The notes beneath the pieces were generated by a model. It had not been told where the DNA came from and did no database searches. It saw only the letters and a list, made by a program, of their open reading frames with translations. A stretch of DNA of 64,000 nt from Roseibium denhamense (GTDB lineage: Bacteria > Pseudomonadota > Alphaproteobacteria > Rhizobiales > Stappiaceae): the NCBI RefSeq assembly GCF_009711415.1, contig NZ_SMLZ01000112.1, positions 124,001-188,000 on the forward strand. Direction: 5' to 3'. Shown in pieces: positions 1-8,090 of the stretch. Each line of letters opens with the position of its first letter. Position 1 is the stretch's first letter. The position numbers and the translations under genes are program-made.

Positions 1-81
1 TTCGATCTTGAAAGACGAGGACTGGACGGCAGTGAAATCGCCGAAATTCTTCCGCAGGTTTTTGATGATGATCTCGGCCAT
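1..81 (-). CDS. Sugar ABC transporter ATP-binding protein (N-terminal fragment, runs off window)
   Basis: Only the first 27 codons are present. They begin at an ATG on the minus strand and read MAEIIIKNLRKNFGDFTAVQ, the usual first strand of an ABC ATPase just before the Walker A loop. The gene lies 4 bases downstream of a small membrane protein and closes a binding protein, permease, permease, small protein, ATPase operon, so it most likely energises this CUT1-type sugar importer (UgpC/MalK class). No catalytic motif is inside the window; the family is inferred from the first strand and the context. Confidence 0.8.
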   Translation of the reverse strand, partial: MAEIIIKNLRKNFGDFTAVQSSSFKIE

Positions 82-85
82 GCAC

Positions 86-274
86 TTAGTCCGGAAAATG
101 GCTAACAACGATGAACATCACCGTTCCGGTCAGCGTAACAATGAAGGAATAGGTGTAGGCCCACATGACGAGCGGCTGCATCAGCATCACCACGCCCAGT
201 GCGATCAAAATGGAGGCGAGCATCTCCCAGGGGCCACGTCGGAAGCGCATCAGTCCTTGAAAAAATCCGGTCAT
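86..274 (-). CDS. Small two-helix membrane protein of the sugar ABC operon
   Basis: A 62-residue protein with a basic N-terminus (RFRRGPWEM) and two hydrophobic stretches, about residues 18-36 and 40-58, separated by a short Trp/Tyr-containing turn. Its ATG overlaps the stop of the upstream permease by 4 bases (ATGA), and the ATPase gene starts 4 bases after its stop, so it is almost certainly translated with the transporter. I do not recognise a named family. It may be an accessory subunit or stabiliser of the permease pair; this is inference. The coupling and clear coding pattern argue that it is real. Confidence 0.75.
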   Translation of the reverse strand: MTGFFQGLMRFRRGPWEMLASILIALGVVMLMQPLVMWAYTYSFIVTLTGTVMFIVVSHFPD

Positions 275-1212
275 TTGCGCACCGCTCCAAATGTGATCCC
301 ACGCAGCAAATGCTTTCGAAGCAGGATGGTGAAAACCATGACAGGCACCAGGAACAGCGTTGCTCCAGCAGCCACCGCCGGCCAGTCCTGACCGCCAACG
401 CCAATAATCGTCGGAATGAACGGGGGGGCGGTCTGCGCGGTTCCCGAGGTGAGCAGGACCGCGAAGGCATATTCATTCCAGGAAAAAATCAGGCAGAAAA
501 TCGCCGTCGATGCGATGCCAGTCGCTGCTTGCGGCAGGACAACTTTGTAGAAAGCCTGGAACCGCGTGTAGCCGTCAATCAGTGCGGCTTCTTCGTATTC
601 TCGTGGAATCTCGTCGATGAACCCTTTGAGAAGCCAAACGGCCAGAGAGATGTTGACCGCCGTGTAAAGCAGAATCATGCCAAGATGAGTATCCGACAGG
701 CCCAGTGTCCGGAACATCAGGAAAATCGGGATCGCAACCGCAATCGGCGGCATCATGCGGGTCGACAGAATGAAAAACAGGAGGTCATCCTTCAAAGGCA
801 CCTTGAACCGCGAGAAGGCATAGGCGGCAAGCGTTCCAAGAAACACCGACAGGAATGTTGATCCAAAGCCGATGATGACCGAATTCAAGAAGCGCTCGCC
901 ATAGCGGGAGGGCCCGGCGATGACCATATCGCGGTTGCGCACGATCTCTTCGTACCAGCTTTCTGGCGGCGGCAGGGCCTCCAGCGTTTCTGGACTGACC
1001 CGTGTGCGGGTCGTGAAGAGGTTCACATATCCTTCAAGCGAGGGCTCAAAGAGCACTTTTGGCGGATAGGCGATGGCATCAACCGGGGACTTGAACCCTG
1101 TAGTAATGATCCACACAAGCGGCAACAGCGTGATGATGGCGTAGGCCACAACGAGTGTGCCTGCGAACCATTTCTGCGGCGTGGACGGTTCGGTGATGGA
1201 ATAACTGCTCAT
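271..1212 (-). CDS. Sugar ABC transporter permease (MalG/UgpE type)
   Basis: A 313-residue inner-membrane permease with a MetI-like domain. The EAA loop is visible as EEAALIDGYTRFQAFYKVVLP near residues 205-225, and hydrophobic segments fit six transmembrane helices. A periplasmic stretch of about 70 residues follows the first helix. The start at MSSYSITEPS was chosen because its ATG overlaps the stop of the preceding permease by 4 bases; a longer open frame upstream lies inside that gene. It forms the translocation pore with the partner permease and takes substrate from the binding protein at 2278-3597. Confidence 0.92.
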   Translation of the reverse strand: MSSYSITEPSTPQKWFAGTLVVAYAIITLLPLVWIITTGFKSPVDAIAYPPKVLFEPSLEGYVNLFTTRTRVSPETLEALPPPESWYEEIVRNRDMVIAGPSRYGERFLNSVIIGFGSTFLSVFLGTLAAYAFSRFKVPLKDDLLFFILSTRMMPPIAVAIPIFLMFRTLGLSDTHLGMILLYTAVNISLAVWLLKGFIDEIPREYEEAALIDGYTRFQAFYKVVLPQAATGIASTAIFCLIFSWNEYAFAVLLTSGTAQTAPPFIPTIIGVGGQDWPAVAAGATLFLVPVMVFTILLRKHLLRGITFGAVRK

Positions 1213-2156
1213 CGTTCTTTCACCTTGTTCAGCGCCTTGACGTAGATTGACGCCAACCCGAAGACCGTGACGAAAAGGATGATCGCGTAGGCGGAGGCGT
1301 ATCCGGTCCGCCACTTCTCAAAAGCTTCGCGTTTCAGGTTGATCGAGGTCAGCTCGGTAATGGAGCCGGGCCCGCCTCCGGTCAGCTGCACCACAAGGTC
1401 GAACATCTTGAAATTCTCGATGCCCCGGAAAAGGACGGCCAGCATGAGAAACGGCAGCACCATGGGAATGGTGATGGTCCAGAACTGCCGCCACTGACTG
1501 GCTCGGTCGATTTCCGCGGCCTCGTAGATGTAATCAGGAATGGATCGAAGCCCGGCAAGACAGATCAGCATCACGAAGGGGGTCCACATCCACGTATCGA
1601 CGATCACAATGGACCAGGGCGCAAGCGTAACGTCGCCGATCATCTGGAAAGACGATGGATCAACGCCCGTCAAAAAGGAAATCCCGTAGTTAAATAGCCC
1701 GATCTGGGGCTGATAGAGAAAGGTCCAGAAGTTGCCCACTACCGCCGGTGACAACATCATCGGCAGAACAATCAAGGTGGTCCAAAGATCATTGCCCCTG
1801 AATTTCCGGTTGATCAGCCAGGCAAGGGTGAAGCCGATAAGCACCTGGAAGAAGATCGTCCAGAAGAGGAAATGCGCGGTTGCCTGCATCGTCAGCCAGA
1901 TGTCGCTGTCGGTGAGGATCCGCTCGTAGTTTCGGAACCCGATATACTCGACCTCCCGGTTCGGGCGGTTCGCGCGGAAATTGGTAAAACTCAGATTGAT
2001 GGTCCAAATCAGCGGAAAAATATTCACCGCGAGCAGCAAGAAGATCGTCGGCAAGACGAAGATCCAGGCGATCGCCCGGTCGCTCAAACCACGGATTTTG
2101 GACGCAACAGTGGGTGGCGTCGCTTTCGCTGCGCGGTCGAAAGGCGTGTCTGACAT
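1209..2156 (-). CDS. Sugar ABC transporter permease (MalF/UgpA type)
   Basis: A 315-residue inner-membrane protein with a cytoplasmic N-terminus, a first helix at about residues 28-50 (AWIFVLPTIFLLLAVNIFPL) and a MetI-like core. The EAA loop EAAEIDRASQWRQFWTITIP is near residues 213-232. It is the first-position permease of the CUT1 family and overlaps the next permease by 4 bases. It lies about 120 bases downstream of the binding-protein gene in the same direction. Substrate cannot be read from the sequence. Confidence 0.92.
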   Translation of the reverse strand: MSDTPFDRAAKATPPTVASKIRGLSDRAIAWIFVLPTIFLLLAVNIFPLIWTINLSFTNFRANRPNREVEYIGFRNYERILTDSDIWLTMQATAHFLFWTIFFQVLIGFTLAWLINRKFRGNDLWTTLIVLPMMLSPAVVGNFWTFLYQPQIGLFNYGISFLTGVDPSSFQMIGDVTLAPWSIVIVDTWMWTPFVMLICLAGLRSIPDYIYEAAEIDRASQWRQFWTITIPMVLPFLMLAVLFRGIENFKMFDLVVQLTGGGPGSITELTSINLKREAFEKWRTGYASAYAIILFVTVFGLASIYVKALNKVKER

Positions 2157-2277
2157 GTGATGCCCGTTGAAAGAGTGGGTCGGGACAGTCCGGCGGGCTG
2201 ATCATTGTCCCATGATGCCGCCCGCCGAAGTTTTGCAATGTCCGGCCGCAACGCTGCGGCCGGGCTCCCATTCAAGC

Positions 2278-3597
2278 TTAGAGCTTGCCCTCGTCCTCGA
2301 AGGTCTCCGTCCAGTCTTCGATGAGCTTGTCGAGCGCCTCTTTGGCCGTGCCCTGATCGGCAACAACGTAGTCATGAAGGCGCTTTTGCATTGCAAGCAG
2401 AAGCTCCGCATAGGCCGGCTCCTGCCAGAAATCCATGACGCCATCCATCGCAAGCAGGAAATCGGACGCGAACGGGGCACTGTCGGCAAAGCCCGGGTCG
2501 TTCAAAACGCTGACATGGCAGGAATATCCGCCAAGGTCCCACCACTTCTTCTGAACAGAAGGCTGTGCGAACCACTTGATGTATTCAAGAGCAGCATCTT
2601 GCTTGTCGGAATAGGCGACCACGGAGATCCCCTGCCCGCCAAGCGTGGAGGCTTCCTTGGCTTGGCCCGGATTGACGAAGAACCCGATTTTATCGCCACC
2701 CGTGTCAGGATCCGCATAAAGGCCGGGGAAGAAGGCAAACCAGTTCATGGCCATGGCCACCTGACCGGATTTGAATGCGTCCAGCGACTGTTCCATGTAG
2801 CTGTCAGTGTATCCTGGAGGCGTCGCCGTCTGGTAGAGTTCCTTGTAGAACTCAAGACCTGCCACCGCTTCCGGCGAATTCACGGCGCCTTCCATGTCAT
2901 ATTTGCCCGGCGTCATTTCATACTTGAAACCGAAGGGATACATGGAGCTCGTGGCACCCATTGTGATGCCTTCCGAGCCGCGCTCTGTGAAGATTGCAGC
3001 ACCATACCGTTTTTGGCCATCGATCTCCCGTTCCTGGAAAAACTGCGCGATTTCAAGAAGCTCCATCTGGGTTTTCGGCGGCGCAAGATCGCGTCCGTGC
3101 TCAGCCTTAAATGCTTCCTGGATTTCCGGCTTCTCAAACCAGTCCTTGCGGTAGAACCAGCCGTTGGCATCCCCCATGGCAGGCAGAGCGTAGTAATTCG
3201 GCGTGCCTTTAGGCCAGGTCGAATAGGCGTAGACGGTCGCCGGAGCGAAATCGTCCATGCTGATGCCTTCCTTGTCAAAGAAGTCGTTCAGCTTGACGTA
3301 ATGGCCATTTTCCGCGCCTCCGCCAATCCATTGGCTGTCGCCGATGAGCAGGTCGCACAGCTTGCCGCCGGAATTCAGCTCGTTGAGCATGCGGTCGGCG
3401 AAATTCGGCCATGGCACAAATTCAAATTTCATGGTGTGGCCAGACTGGGCCTCAAACTCCTTAGAGAGCTCGACAAGGGCATTGGCCGGGTCCCAGGCGG
3501 CCCAGCAGAGTGTGAGTTCATCGGCCTGAGCATGAGTGACGGTGAGCCCGCTCGCCGCCACAAGGGCGGTCGCCGCGAGAAGTTTCGCAGTTTTCAT
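2278..3597 (-). CDS. Sugar ABC transporter substrate-binding protein
   Basis: A 439-residue secreted protein of the extracellular solute-binding family 1. The start MKTAKLLAAT was chosen because it gives a standard signal peptide (positive n-region, hydrophobic core, cleavage probably after THAQA near residue 25) and removes an unlikely 18-residue leader. The mature part begins DELTLCWAAWDPANALVEL, typical of CUT1 sugar-binding proteins. It is the first gene of the transporter operon, directly behind a region with a perfect 16-bp palindrome that is probably the LacI operator. The ligand is unknown; a monosaccharide, oligosaccharide or polyol is likely. Confidence 0.9.
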   Translation of the reverse strand: MKTAKLLAATALVAASGLTVTHAQADELTLCWAAWDPANALVELSKEFEAQSGHTMKFEFVPWPNFADRMLNELNSGGKLCDLLIGDSQWIGGGAENGHYVKLNDFFDKEGISMDDFAPATVYAYSTWPKGTPNYYALPAMGDANGWFYRKDWFEKPEIQEAFKAEHGRDLAPPKTQMELLEIAQFFQEREIDGQKRYGAAIFTERGSEGITMGATSSMYPFGFKYEMTPGKYDMEGAVNSPEAVAGLEFYKELYQTATPPGYTDSYMEQSLDAFKSGQVAMAMNWFAFFPGLYADPDTGGDKIGFFVNPGQAKEASTLGGQGISVVAYSDKQDAALEYIKWFAQPSVQKKWWDLGGYSCHVSVLNDPGFADSAPFASDFLLAMDGVMDFWQEPAYAELLLAMQKRLHDYVVADQGTAKEALDKLIEDWTETFEDEGKL

Positions 3598-3676
3598 CGC
3601 TGATTTCCTCCCGAAATGGTCGCGCACCGCGCTTCCGCCCGGCGGCAGCACTCCTCCAAGTGCAGCTCAACGGTAT

Positions 3677-3717
3677 TGACATACGTATGTCACGTCAACT
3701 CAATTTCTGACATACGT
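3677..3717. promoter_or_regulatory. Probable LacI-family operator before the sugar-binding protein gene
   Basis: TGACATACGTATGTCA at 3677-3692 is a perfect 16-bp palindrome. A second copy of its left half, TGACATACGT, follows at 3708-3717. Both lie 80-120 bases upstream of the binding-protein start. The same 10-mer recurs in front of the adjacent LacI gene, so the repressor encoded next door is the obvious candidate. Binding itself is inferred. Confidence 0.75.
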
Positions 3718-3820
3718 CCTTCTGTTTTTCTAAGGTTATTGTTTTTGCGCATGGATTCGCGCGGGCATCCCCATCCAGCGCCCGCAAATTTCAGCCACTG
3801 AGCGCTATATGAAGTGTGTT

Positions 3821-4846
3821 TTAGTAGAGGTTTTCGCGCAAAATGATCTCGATCCGGATCTGCTCTTGCGCTTCGTAGATCGTTGCATTGTCACATTTGG
3901 CCCTCAAAACGCGAAGAGCACTACGCGCAACGTGACCTACATTTTGAACAATAACGGCATCAATTTCGCCGTTCATCAGCGCCTGGCGGGTCACAGGCGT
4001 CAGGTCATGCGCGACAACCACCAAGCCCAGCGCCGCGGTCCGACCGGTCAACGCGCCTAGCATAGCTGCATTTCCGGATCCCATGGAATAAACCGCCTTG
4101 AGGTCCGGGTGTGCCGCAAGCGCATGTGACAGGGTTTCGGAAATCCGGTCCGGATCATCGTAGAACTCGATGGTTGGAAGCGCCTTCAAGTTCGGATGAT
4201 TCCGCAACAGGATTTCATCAAAGCCATGGCGGCGCTCAATGCTGTCCCGCGCCACCATGGAACTGGTCGTGACCAGAATTGAGCCTGTTTCGCGTCGCAA
4301 AAACCGCCCCAGAAGGGCACCAGCTGTTTGACCGGCCGAAAAATTATCTATGCCAACAAAATGATCACAGCGGGAGTTCGGCAAATCGGAGACGAGCGCG
4401 ACCACATAGGCACCGGCGCTTTTGATATGCGCAATCGCATCGCGGACCTGGGGGGTTTCCGGCACCATCATTGCCACGCCATCCAGCTCCGACAGGTCCA
4501 GCGCTTTCAACCGCTTCACCACGGCGTGCGGATCGGATGTGTTCACATGGACGATTTCCACATCGGCGCGGTCCGTCACTTCAGCATTGGCCGCATCACG
4601 GACAGCCTCGGCAACCGTTTCGACAAAATGGTTCGCGCCTTCAGGCAAAACGACCTTGAAATTGTAGCGCCGTTTTTTGGCAAGGTTCGCAGCGTTTGTG
4701 TCCCGGACATACCCAAGCTTGCGCACAGCTTCCTTGACGCGCTCGGCATTTTTCGGCCGCACATCGGACCGGCCATTCAGCACCCGGTCCACCGTGGACA
4801 AACTCACACCAGCCTCACGAGCAATATCATGAACGGTCGGCTTCAC
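3821..4846 (-). CDS. LacI-family transcriptional repressor of the sugar operon
   Basis: A 341-residue regulator. The N-terminal HTH (about residues 3-24, VHDIAREAGVSLSTVDRVLNG) and hinge are classical LacI/GalR, followed by a periplasmic-binding-protein-like effector domain (about 60-335). Translation starts at a GTG preceded by a purine-rich AGGAGAGGG. The gene sits directly upstream of the sugar ABC operon in the same direction. Copies of TGACATACGT occur before both units, which points to autoregulation plus control of the transporter. The inducing sugar is not known. Confidence 0.93.
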   Translation of the reverse strand: MKPTVHDIAREAGVSLSTVDRVLNGRSDVRPKNAERVKEAVRKLGYVRDTNAANLAKKRRYNFKVVLPEGANHFVETVAEAVRDAANAEVTDRADVEIVHVNTSDPHAVVKRLKALDLSELDGVAMMVPETPQVRDAIAHIKSAGAYVVALVSDLPNSRCDHFVGIDNFSAGQTAGALLGRFLRRETGSILVTTSSMVARDSIERRHGFDEILLRNHPNLKALPTIEFYDDPDRISETLSHALAAHPDLKAVYSMGSGNAAMLGALTGRTAALGLVVVAHDLTPVTRQALMNGEIDAVIVQNVGHVARSALRVLRAKCDNATIYEAQEQIRIEIILRENLY

Positions 4847-4886
4847 GGAATTCCCTCTCCTTTGCCACCAGTGTCACGCCAAAAAC

Positions 4887-4898
4887 TGACATACGTCA
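4887..4898. promoter_or_regulatory. Probable LacI operator in front of its own gene
   Basis: TGACATACGTCA matches the left ten bases of the palindrome at 3677-3692. It lies about 40 bases upstream of the LacI GTG start, where autorepression would act. The right half is degenerate (the sequence continues atcagttt), so this site is probably weaker than the one before the transporter. Confidence 0.6.
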
Positions 4899-5084
4899 AT
4901 CAGTTTGATCGGGACAAGACCCCGGCGTTCAAAGTCAACAGGGCAATCGTTAAGGCGAGAGAGATTTCGGGCCGCCTCAAAGCTTCCGAAACTTCATTCA
5001 TAACAATGTTTAAGGAGGGAAAACGCCTTAGGTCTCTTTCCGCATGGCATCGGCTTGTTCGAACTGTGCAATTCGAGCGGGACC

Positions 5085-5116
5085 GTCAGCAGGTCTCGAC
5101 CTGAGCACCTGCTGAC
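5085..5116. terminator. Hairpin downstream of the NAGGN operon
   Basis: GTCAGCAGGT (5085-5094) and ACCTGCTGAC (5107-5116) form a perfect 10-bp stem with a 12-base loop. It starts 26 bases after the stop of the M42 peptidase on the minus strand. No clear U-tract follows, so it may act as a 3' end stabiliser or a weak terminator. The rest of the 295-base gap (4847-5141) shows only the LacI half-operator. Confidence 0.45.
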
Positions 5117-5141
5117 AGCGAAACCGTCCCCGAAACACGCA

Positions 5142-6311
5142 TCATTCTGCAGGTTCTGCGCCCGGCTCCTCAGTTTCCGGGCTCAATTCCTGATCAGCAT
5201 CTTCCGTAGGCTGGTGTGTAAAGCCTTTCAGGCTTGCAAACTCGCGGGCATCGCGCTGAATTTCGACCGGACTATAGGCGTAGCCGGTGCACAATTCCGA
5301 CAGAGACCTCAAGGCATGCATGTGGATCCGTTCATAGCCATGACTTGCATCCACACCAAAGGTGATCAGGGCCGTGCGCACATCCGCGCCCGCCTCTATC
5401 GCCGACGCTGCATCCGAGCGGTAATATCGGAAGACATCCTTTTGAAACTTGATGTCATTGTCGCGGCAAAGCTGGGCCATCTTGCGGGTCAGATGGTAAT
5501 CGAACGGGCCTGTTTGGTCGGCCATGGCGATGGTTACGCCAAATTCGTCCGAATTCTGTCCCGGCGCCGAAGTCCCGTTGTCAATGGCGACAAGAGAGGC
5601 GATTTCAGGGGTCAGGATCGACGTGGCGCCGTGCCCTGTTTCCTCAGCGATCGTGAACAACCAGAACACATCGACAGTCGGCTTCTTGGTGGATTCTGCC
5701 ATGGACTTCAGCGCTGCGAGCATCACGGCAACACCAGCCTTGTTGTCGAGATGGCGCGAGACAATAAAACCGTTTTCCAGAAACTCAGGCGCCGGATCGA
5801 TGGCAACAATGTCACCAATATCAACACCTAGCCGATGCAGATCCTCAACCGACTTGGAATAAGCGTCGATCCTCAGTTCAACATAATCCCAGCCAACGGG
5901 CAGCGTGTCGATCCCATCGTTGAACGTATGTCCGGATGCCTTTATCGGCAGGATGGTTCCGGTATAGGCTCCATTTTCAGAAAAGACCGTGGTCCGTGCC
6001 CCTTCCGCAAACCGCGCCGACCAGTTTCCGATCGGCACCAGCTCAAGCCGGCCGTTGTCCTTCAACGCCTTCACTTGGGCGCCAAGCGTGTCGAGATGCG
6101 ACACGAACGCCCGTGCCGGCTTTGTCTTTTTGCCATCAATCCTGGCCCGGATAGCTCCGCGCCGGGTTACTTCGTAGAAAACGCCAAGGCGTTCCAGCTC
6201 CTTTGATACGAAACGGGCAAGCTCGTCGGTATAGCCAGTCGGGCTCGGGATTGAGAGCAGCTGTTTCAGGACTTTTGTCAGATAATCGATATCAATGGTC
6301 AAAAGGCTCAT
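5142..6311 (-). CDS. NAGGN-system M42-family peptidase
   Basis: A 389-residue cytoplasmic metallopeptidase-like protein of the subfamily found in N-acetylglutaminylglutamine amide loci. Metal-ligand motifs of the M42/M20 fold are visible: SHLDTLGA (His72, Asp74), HLDNKAG (Asp189) and AEETGHGA (Glu223/224). An acidic tail of about 20 residues ends the protein. Its ATG overlaps the stop of the synthetase by 4 bases, giving an asnO-synthetase-peptidase order known from other NAGGN clusters. It may trim or recycle the dipeptide, but its true substrate has not been firmly established. Confidence 0.9.
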   Translation of the reverse strand: MSLLTIDIDYLTKVLKQLLSIPSPTGYTDELARFVSKELERLGVFYEVTRRGAIRARIDGKKTKPARAFVSHLDTLGAQVKALKDNGRLELVPIGNWSARFAEGARTTVFSENGAYTGTILPIKASGHTFNDGIDTLPVGWDYVELRIDAYSKSVEDLHRLGVDIGDIVAIDPAPEFLENGFIVSRHLDNKAGVAVMLAALKSMAESTKKPTVDVFWLFTIAEETGHGATSILTPEIASLVAIDNGTSAPGQNSDEFGVTIAMADQTGPFDYHLTRKMAQLCRDNDIKFQKDVFRYYRSDAASAIEAGADVRTALITFGVDASHGYERIHMHALRSLSELCTGYAYSPVEIQRDAREFASLKGFTHQPTEDADQELSPETEEPGAEPAE

Positions 6312-8086
6312 GACAGGTCACGGTTTAAAGTGTCTCGGACAGCTTTGGGCAGAGACAGCGGGAAAAGAAAGTCGACAAAGCGTTCAGCAGTCGGCTGTGG
6401 CTCGTGATTGGCAAGGCCAGGACGCTCATTGGCCTCGATAAAGTGATACTCCGGTTCGCGCGGATCCTTGACCATAAGATCAATCCCGGTGACCGGAATC
6501 TGGATGGCTTTGGCCGCCCGGATCGCAGCCTCAATAAGCGAATGGTGGGTCTCACCCGTCACATCATGAATGGTTCCACCTGTGTGTAGATTTGCCGTCC
6601 GGCGCACAGCAAGCCGTTGATTTTCTGGCAGGACATCGTCCAGGCCGAAACCGGCGGATGCAAGGCACCGCTCGGCCTCTTCATCGATAACGATGCGCGA
6701 TTCACCACCGGTTGCCGCTGAGCGGCGGCGGGACTGGGCTTCAATAAGATCGCGAATTGTGCTTTTCCCGTTCCCAAGAATCTCAGCAGGTCTTCGGACA
6801 GCGGCCGCAACCACTTTGTAGTCGATCACCACAAGGCGTAAATCCTGACCGGTGACGCATTGCTCGACCAGAACTTCGTTCGAAAACGTCCGTGCGATCT
6901 CAATCGCAGCTTCCACATCGGCAAGTTCGGTCAAACCGATTGCGATCCCCTTGCCCTGCTCACCCCGTGCCGGTTTGACCACAACGCTGCCATACCGGTT
7001 CAAAAACGCCGACAGATCGCCATTGCCAGCGGTCATCTGATCAGGCACGGAAATTCCGGCAGCTTCAACAATCCGACGCGTGGTCGCCTTGTCGTCGCAA
7101 ATGGACATTGCGACGGCCGAGGTGAATTCGCTTAAGGATTCCCGGCACCGAACCGACCGCCCCCCGTAGGAAAGACGGAAGAACCCGCCTTCCGCATCGA
7201 TGATCTCGGCGTTAATGCCCCTGCGCCGTGCCTCGTTGACGATCAAGGTGGCGTAGGGATTGAGTTTATCTTCCGTTGCCGGACCCGCATAAAGCGCTTC
7301 GTTGATCGGATTCTTGAGCTTGACCGTGAATACCGGGACACGTTCAAACCCAAGCTTTTCATAAAGGGCGATGGCCTGCTCATTGTCATGCATGACAGAC
7401 AGGTCCATGTGCGGATTGCCCCGCGCCTGAAACACTTCCGCGAGCCGCCGGACCAACGCTTCGCCTATTCCGGGGAATCTGGCTTGCGGCGAAACCGCGA
7501 GGCACCATAGCGAAGACCCAAGATCGGCTTCACCGGTAGCCCGCTTATGGTCTACCCCCATCGCGGTGCCGACAATGGTTCCCGTCTCATCTTCTTCCGC
7601 CACCAGAACCGTGATTTCGCGCGGATCGAGCTGCGACCAGAAATAGTCTTCCGAGACCGGAACCATGCCGCGGCCAGCATACAGCGCATTGATCTGCTCT
7701 GCATCGCTGCGGGAGGACAGCCGCCGGACCGTGAAGCCTTTCCGTGGATCACGTGCCGCCCGGTAGGTCGACAGATTCAGGCGATAGGTGTGAGAAGGAT
7801 CGAGAAACAATTCCTGCGGTGCCATTCCGACAACCACGTGCGGATCCCTCACATAAAAAGCGATATCCCGCCGGTCCGGCCGCTCGTTCCTGAGCGCCGA
7901 CACCAGATCTTCCGGATTGGAAAAAGTGTTGCCAAACAGCAGCCGCCCCCAGCCGCAGTTGACAACCTGCTCGGATGGAAGGTCGTCTTCATCCGTGCGG
8001 AACCCAGGCTTCATGCCATGGTCCCGCATCCGCTGCAAACGATGCCCCATGGCACCTTTTGCACGGGAAGGATTCTTTTCTGACAA
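6308..8086 (-). CDS. ngg: N-acetylglutaminylglutamine synthetase (GNAT + ATP-grasp)
   Basis: A fusion of about 592 residues that acetylates glutamine and joins two glutamines to make N-acetylglutaminylglutamine, the precursor of the osmolyte NAGGN. The N-terminal half holds a GNAT acetyltransferase (roughly residues 130-250, with LAVSPQARFPGIGEALVRRL as the acetyl-CoA loop). The C-terminal half is an ATP-grasp ligase (about 330-590, with VVVKPARGEQGKGIAIG and FIEANERPGL). I place the start at a TTG because GGAGGT lies 8 bases upstream, just behind the asnO stop; the first in-frame ATG (8050) has no comparable site. The gene is coupled to the M42 peptidase through ATGA. Confidence 0.92.
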   Translation of the reverse strand: MSEKNPSRAKGAMGHRLQRMRDHGMKPGFRTDEDDLPSEQVVNCGWGRLLFGNTFSNPEDLVSALRNERPDRRDIAFYVRDPHVVVGMAPQELFLDPSHTYRLNLSTYRAARDPRKGFTVRRLSSRSDAEQINALYAGRGMVPVSEDYFWSQLDPREITVLVAEEDETGTIVGTAMGVDHKRATGEADLGSSLWCLAVSPQARFPGIGEALVRRLAEVFQARGNPHMDLSVMHDNEQAIALYEKLGFERVPVFTVKLKNPINEALYAGPATEDKLNPYATLIVNEARRRGINAEIIDAEGGFFRLSYGGRSVRCRESLSEFTSAVAMSICDDKATTRRIVEAAGISVPDQMTAGNGDLSAFLNRYGSVVVKPARGEQGKGIAIGLTELADVEAAIEIARTFSNEVLVEQCVTGQDLRLVVIDYKVVAAAVRRPAEILGNGKSTIRDLIEAQSRRRSAATGGESRIVIDEEAERCLASAGFGLDDVLPENQRLAVRRTANLHTGGTIHDVTGETHHSLIEAAIRAAKAIQIPVTGIDLMVKDPREPEYHFIEANERPGLANHEPQPTAERFVDFLFPLSLPKAVRDTLNRDLS

Positions 8087-8090
8087 TGGC

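Noticed and set aside
2167..3603. Long plus-strand open frame opposite the sugar-binding protein gene
   Set aside because: Composition and motifs clearly support the minus-strand binding protein. The plus-strand translation is Arg/His/Cys-rich with no recognisable fold, a typical GC-rich shadow.
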